A DNA stretch of 24,296 bases. Source: JAEUKQ01 sp044227605. GTDB taxonomy: Bacteria > Pseudomonadota > Alphaproteobacteria > JAEUKQ01. The first letter of the stretch is position 1, and every line of letters starts with the position of its first letter. Positions 24,053-24,296 of the stretch are shown here, piece after piece. Position numbers and translations under genes: made by a program. The DNA is taken from NCBI GenBank assembly GCA_044227605.1, contig JBGAWJ010000012.1:1-24296 (forward strand), given 5' to 3'. The notes under the pieces are model-generated. The model saw only the letters and a program-made list of their open reading frames with translations, searched no databases and was not told the DNA's origin.

Positions 24053-24296
24053 CCGCCAGTTTTCGCACGGGGATGCGATTTTTTATAGATATCTAAAATC
24101 TGCTGGCTGCTAACGGCTGTATAGCGCTGGGTTGTCGATAAGGAAGCGTGGCCTAATAACTCTTGGATGGTGCGTAAATCGCCGCCTGCCGATAATAAAT
24201 GGGTGGCAAAGCTATGGCGCAACGCATGAGGGGTCGCGTTGTTCGGTAAGCCCAAAATTTTACGTAACCGCTCGAGAGCCAGTTGAATAATCCGAG
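24043..24296 (-). CDS. xerC: Tyrosine recombinase XerC-like, C-terminal part, 5' end cut by window edge
   Basis: The frame continues through the right edge, so only the last 84 residues are seen. They hold the C-terminal part of the catalytic domain: the H-x-x-R motif (PHALRHSFATHLL), the second histidine in ELLGHASLSTTQRYT, and the nucleophilic tyrosine in the same block. LLSAGGDLRTIQELLGH is typical of XerC/XerD chromosome-dimer resolvases rather than of phage integrases. XerC is preferred over XerD on the sequence style and on the known tendency of xerC to lie near such housekeeping genes; the missing N-terminus leaves this open. Confidence 0.85.
   Translation of the reverse strand, partial: RIIQLALERLRKILGLPNNATPHALRHSFATHLLSAGGDLRTIQELLGHASLSTTQRYTAVSSQQILDIYKKSHPRAKTGGYK

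Noticed and set aside
1..24296. Search for CRISPR arrays, tRNA or rRNA genes, IS elements, toxin-antitoxin pairs and defence genes
   Set aside because: No spaced direct repeats, cloverleaf sequences, transposase motifs or defence domains were found by reading both strands; the xerC-like fragment looks like a housekeeping recombinase rather than a mobile-element integrase.

Overview
The window looks like part of an alphaproteobacterial chromosome with moderate-to-low GC. The best evidence is the aerobic aa3-type cytochrome oxidase cluster coxB-coxA-ctaB-(small coxF-like gene)-ctaG-coxC-DUF983-surf1, an order characteristic of Alphaproteobacteria. The tldD gene beside it and the nearby ispH and rnhA fit the same picture. 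I cannot place it to order or genus. No phage, IS element, CRISPR array, tRNA or rRNA gene is visible. Apart from genes cut by the two window edges, all reading frames are intact.

Left region (1-6400, all on the minus strand). Two tandem paralogues of an exported protein family that I do not recognise lie at the left edge; the first is cut by the edge. Next comes a complete glycine cleavage operon, gcvT-gcvH-gcvPA-gcvPB, with tightly coupled genes and a split P-protein. A tandem glycine riboswitch sits in its leader, behind a plausible sigma70-type promoter. The operon breaks down glycine to CO2, ammonia and methylene-tetrahydrofolate, and the leader RNA should tie expression to glycine level.

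Middle region (6400-13250). Three envelope proteins lie in a row on the minus strand: a lipoprotein, a secreted beta-sandwich-like protein and an OmpA-type peptidoglycan-binding protein, closed by a terminator. ispH (isoprenoid synthesis) and rnhA (RNase HI) follow on the plus strand, separated by a strong terminator and a 10-bp inverted repeat. A DsbD/ScsB-type thiol-disulfide transporter is on the minus strand, and yqgE is on the plus strand.

Right region (13250-24296). A probable ten-gene minus-strand operon starts near 22350 and ends at 13257. It encodes cytochrome oxidase subunits II, I and III, heme O synthase (CtaB), copper delivery (CtaG), SURF1, a DUF983 zinc-ribbon membrane protein and a 48-residue membrane peptide. 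Two zinc peptidases follow at its tail, an M32 carboxypeptidase and an M16 processing-type protease. Divergent from it is tldD, which meets the 3' end of a xerC-like recombinase (cut by the right edge) with a 10-nt convergent overlap.

Most of the window is housekeeping. The less ordinary items are the tandem secreted paralogues, the hairpin between the glycine riboswitch and gcvT, a secreted domain and OmpA encoded as separate neighbours, the small coxF-like gene, and the peptidase tail on the oxidase operon.
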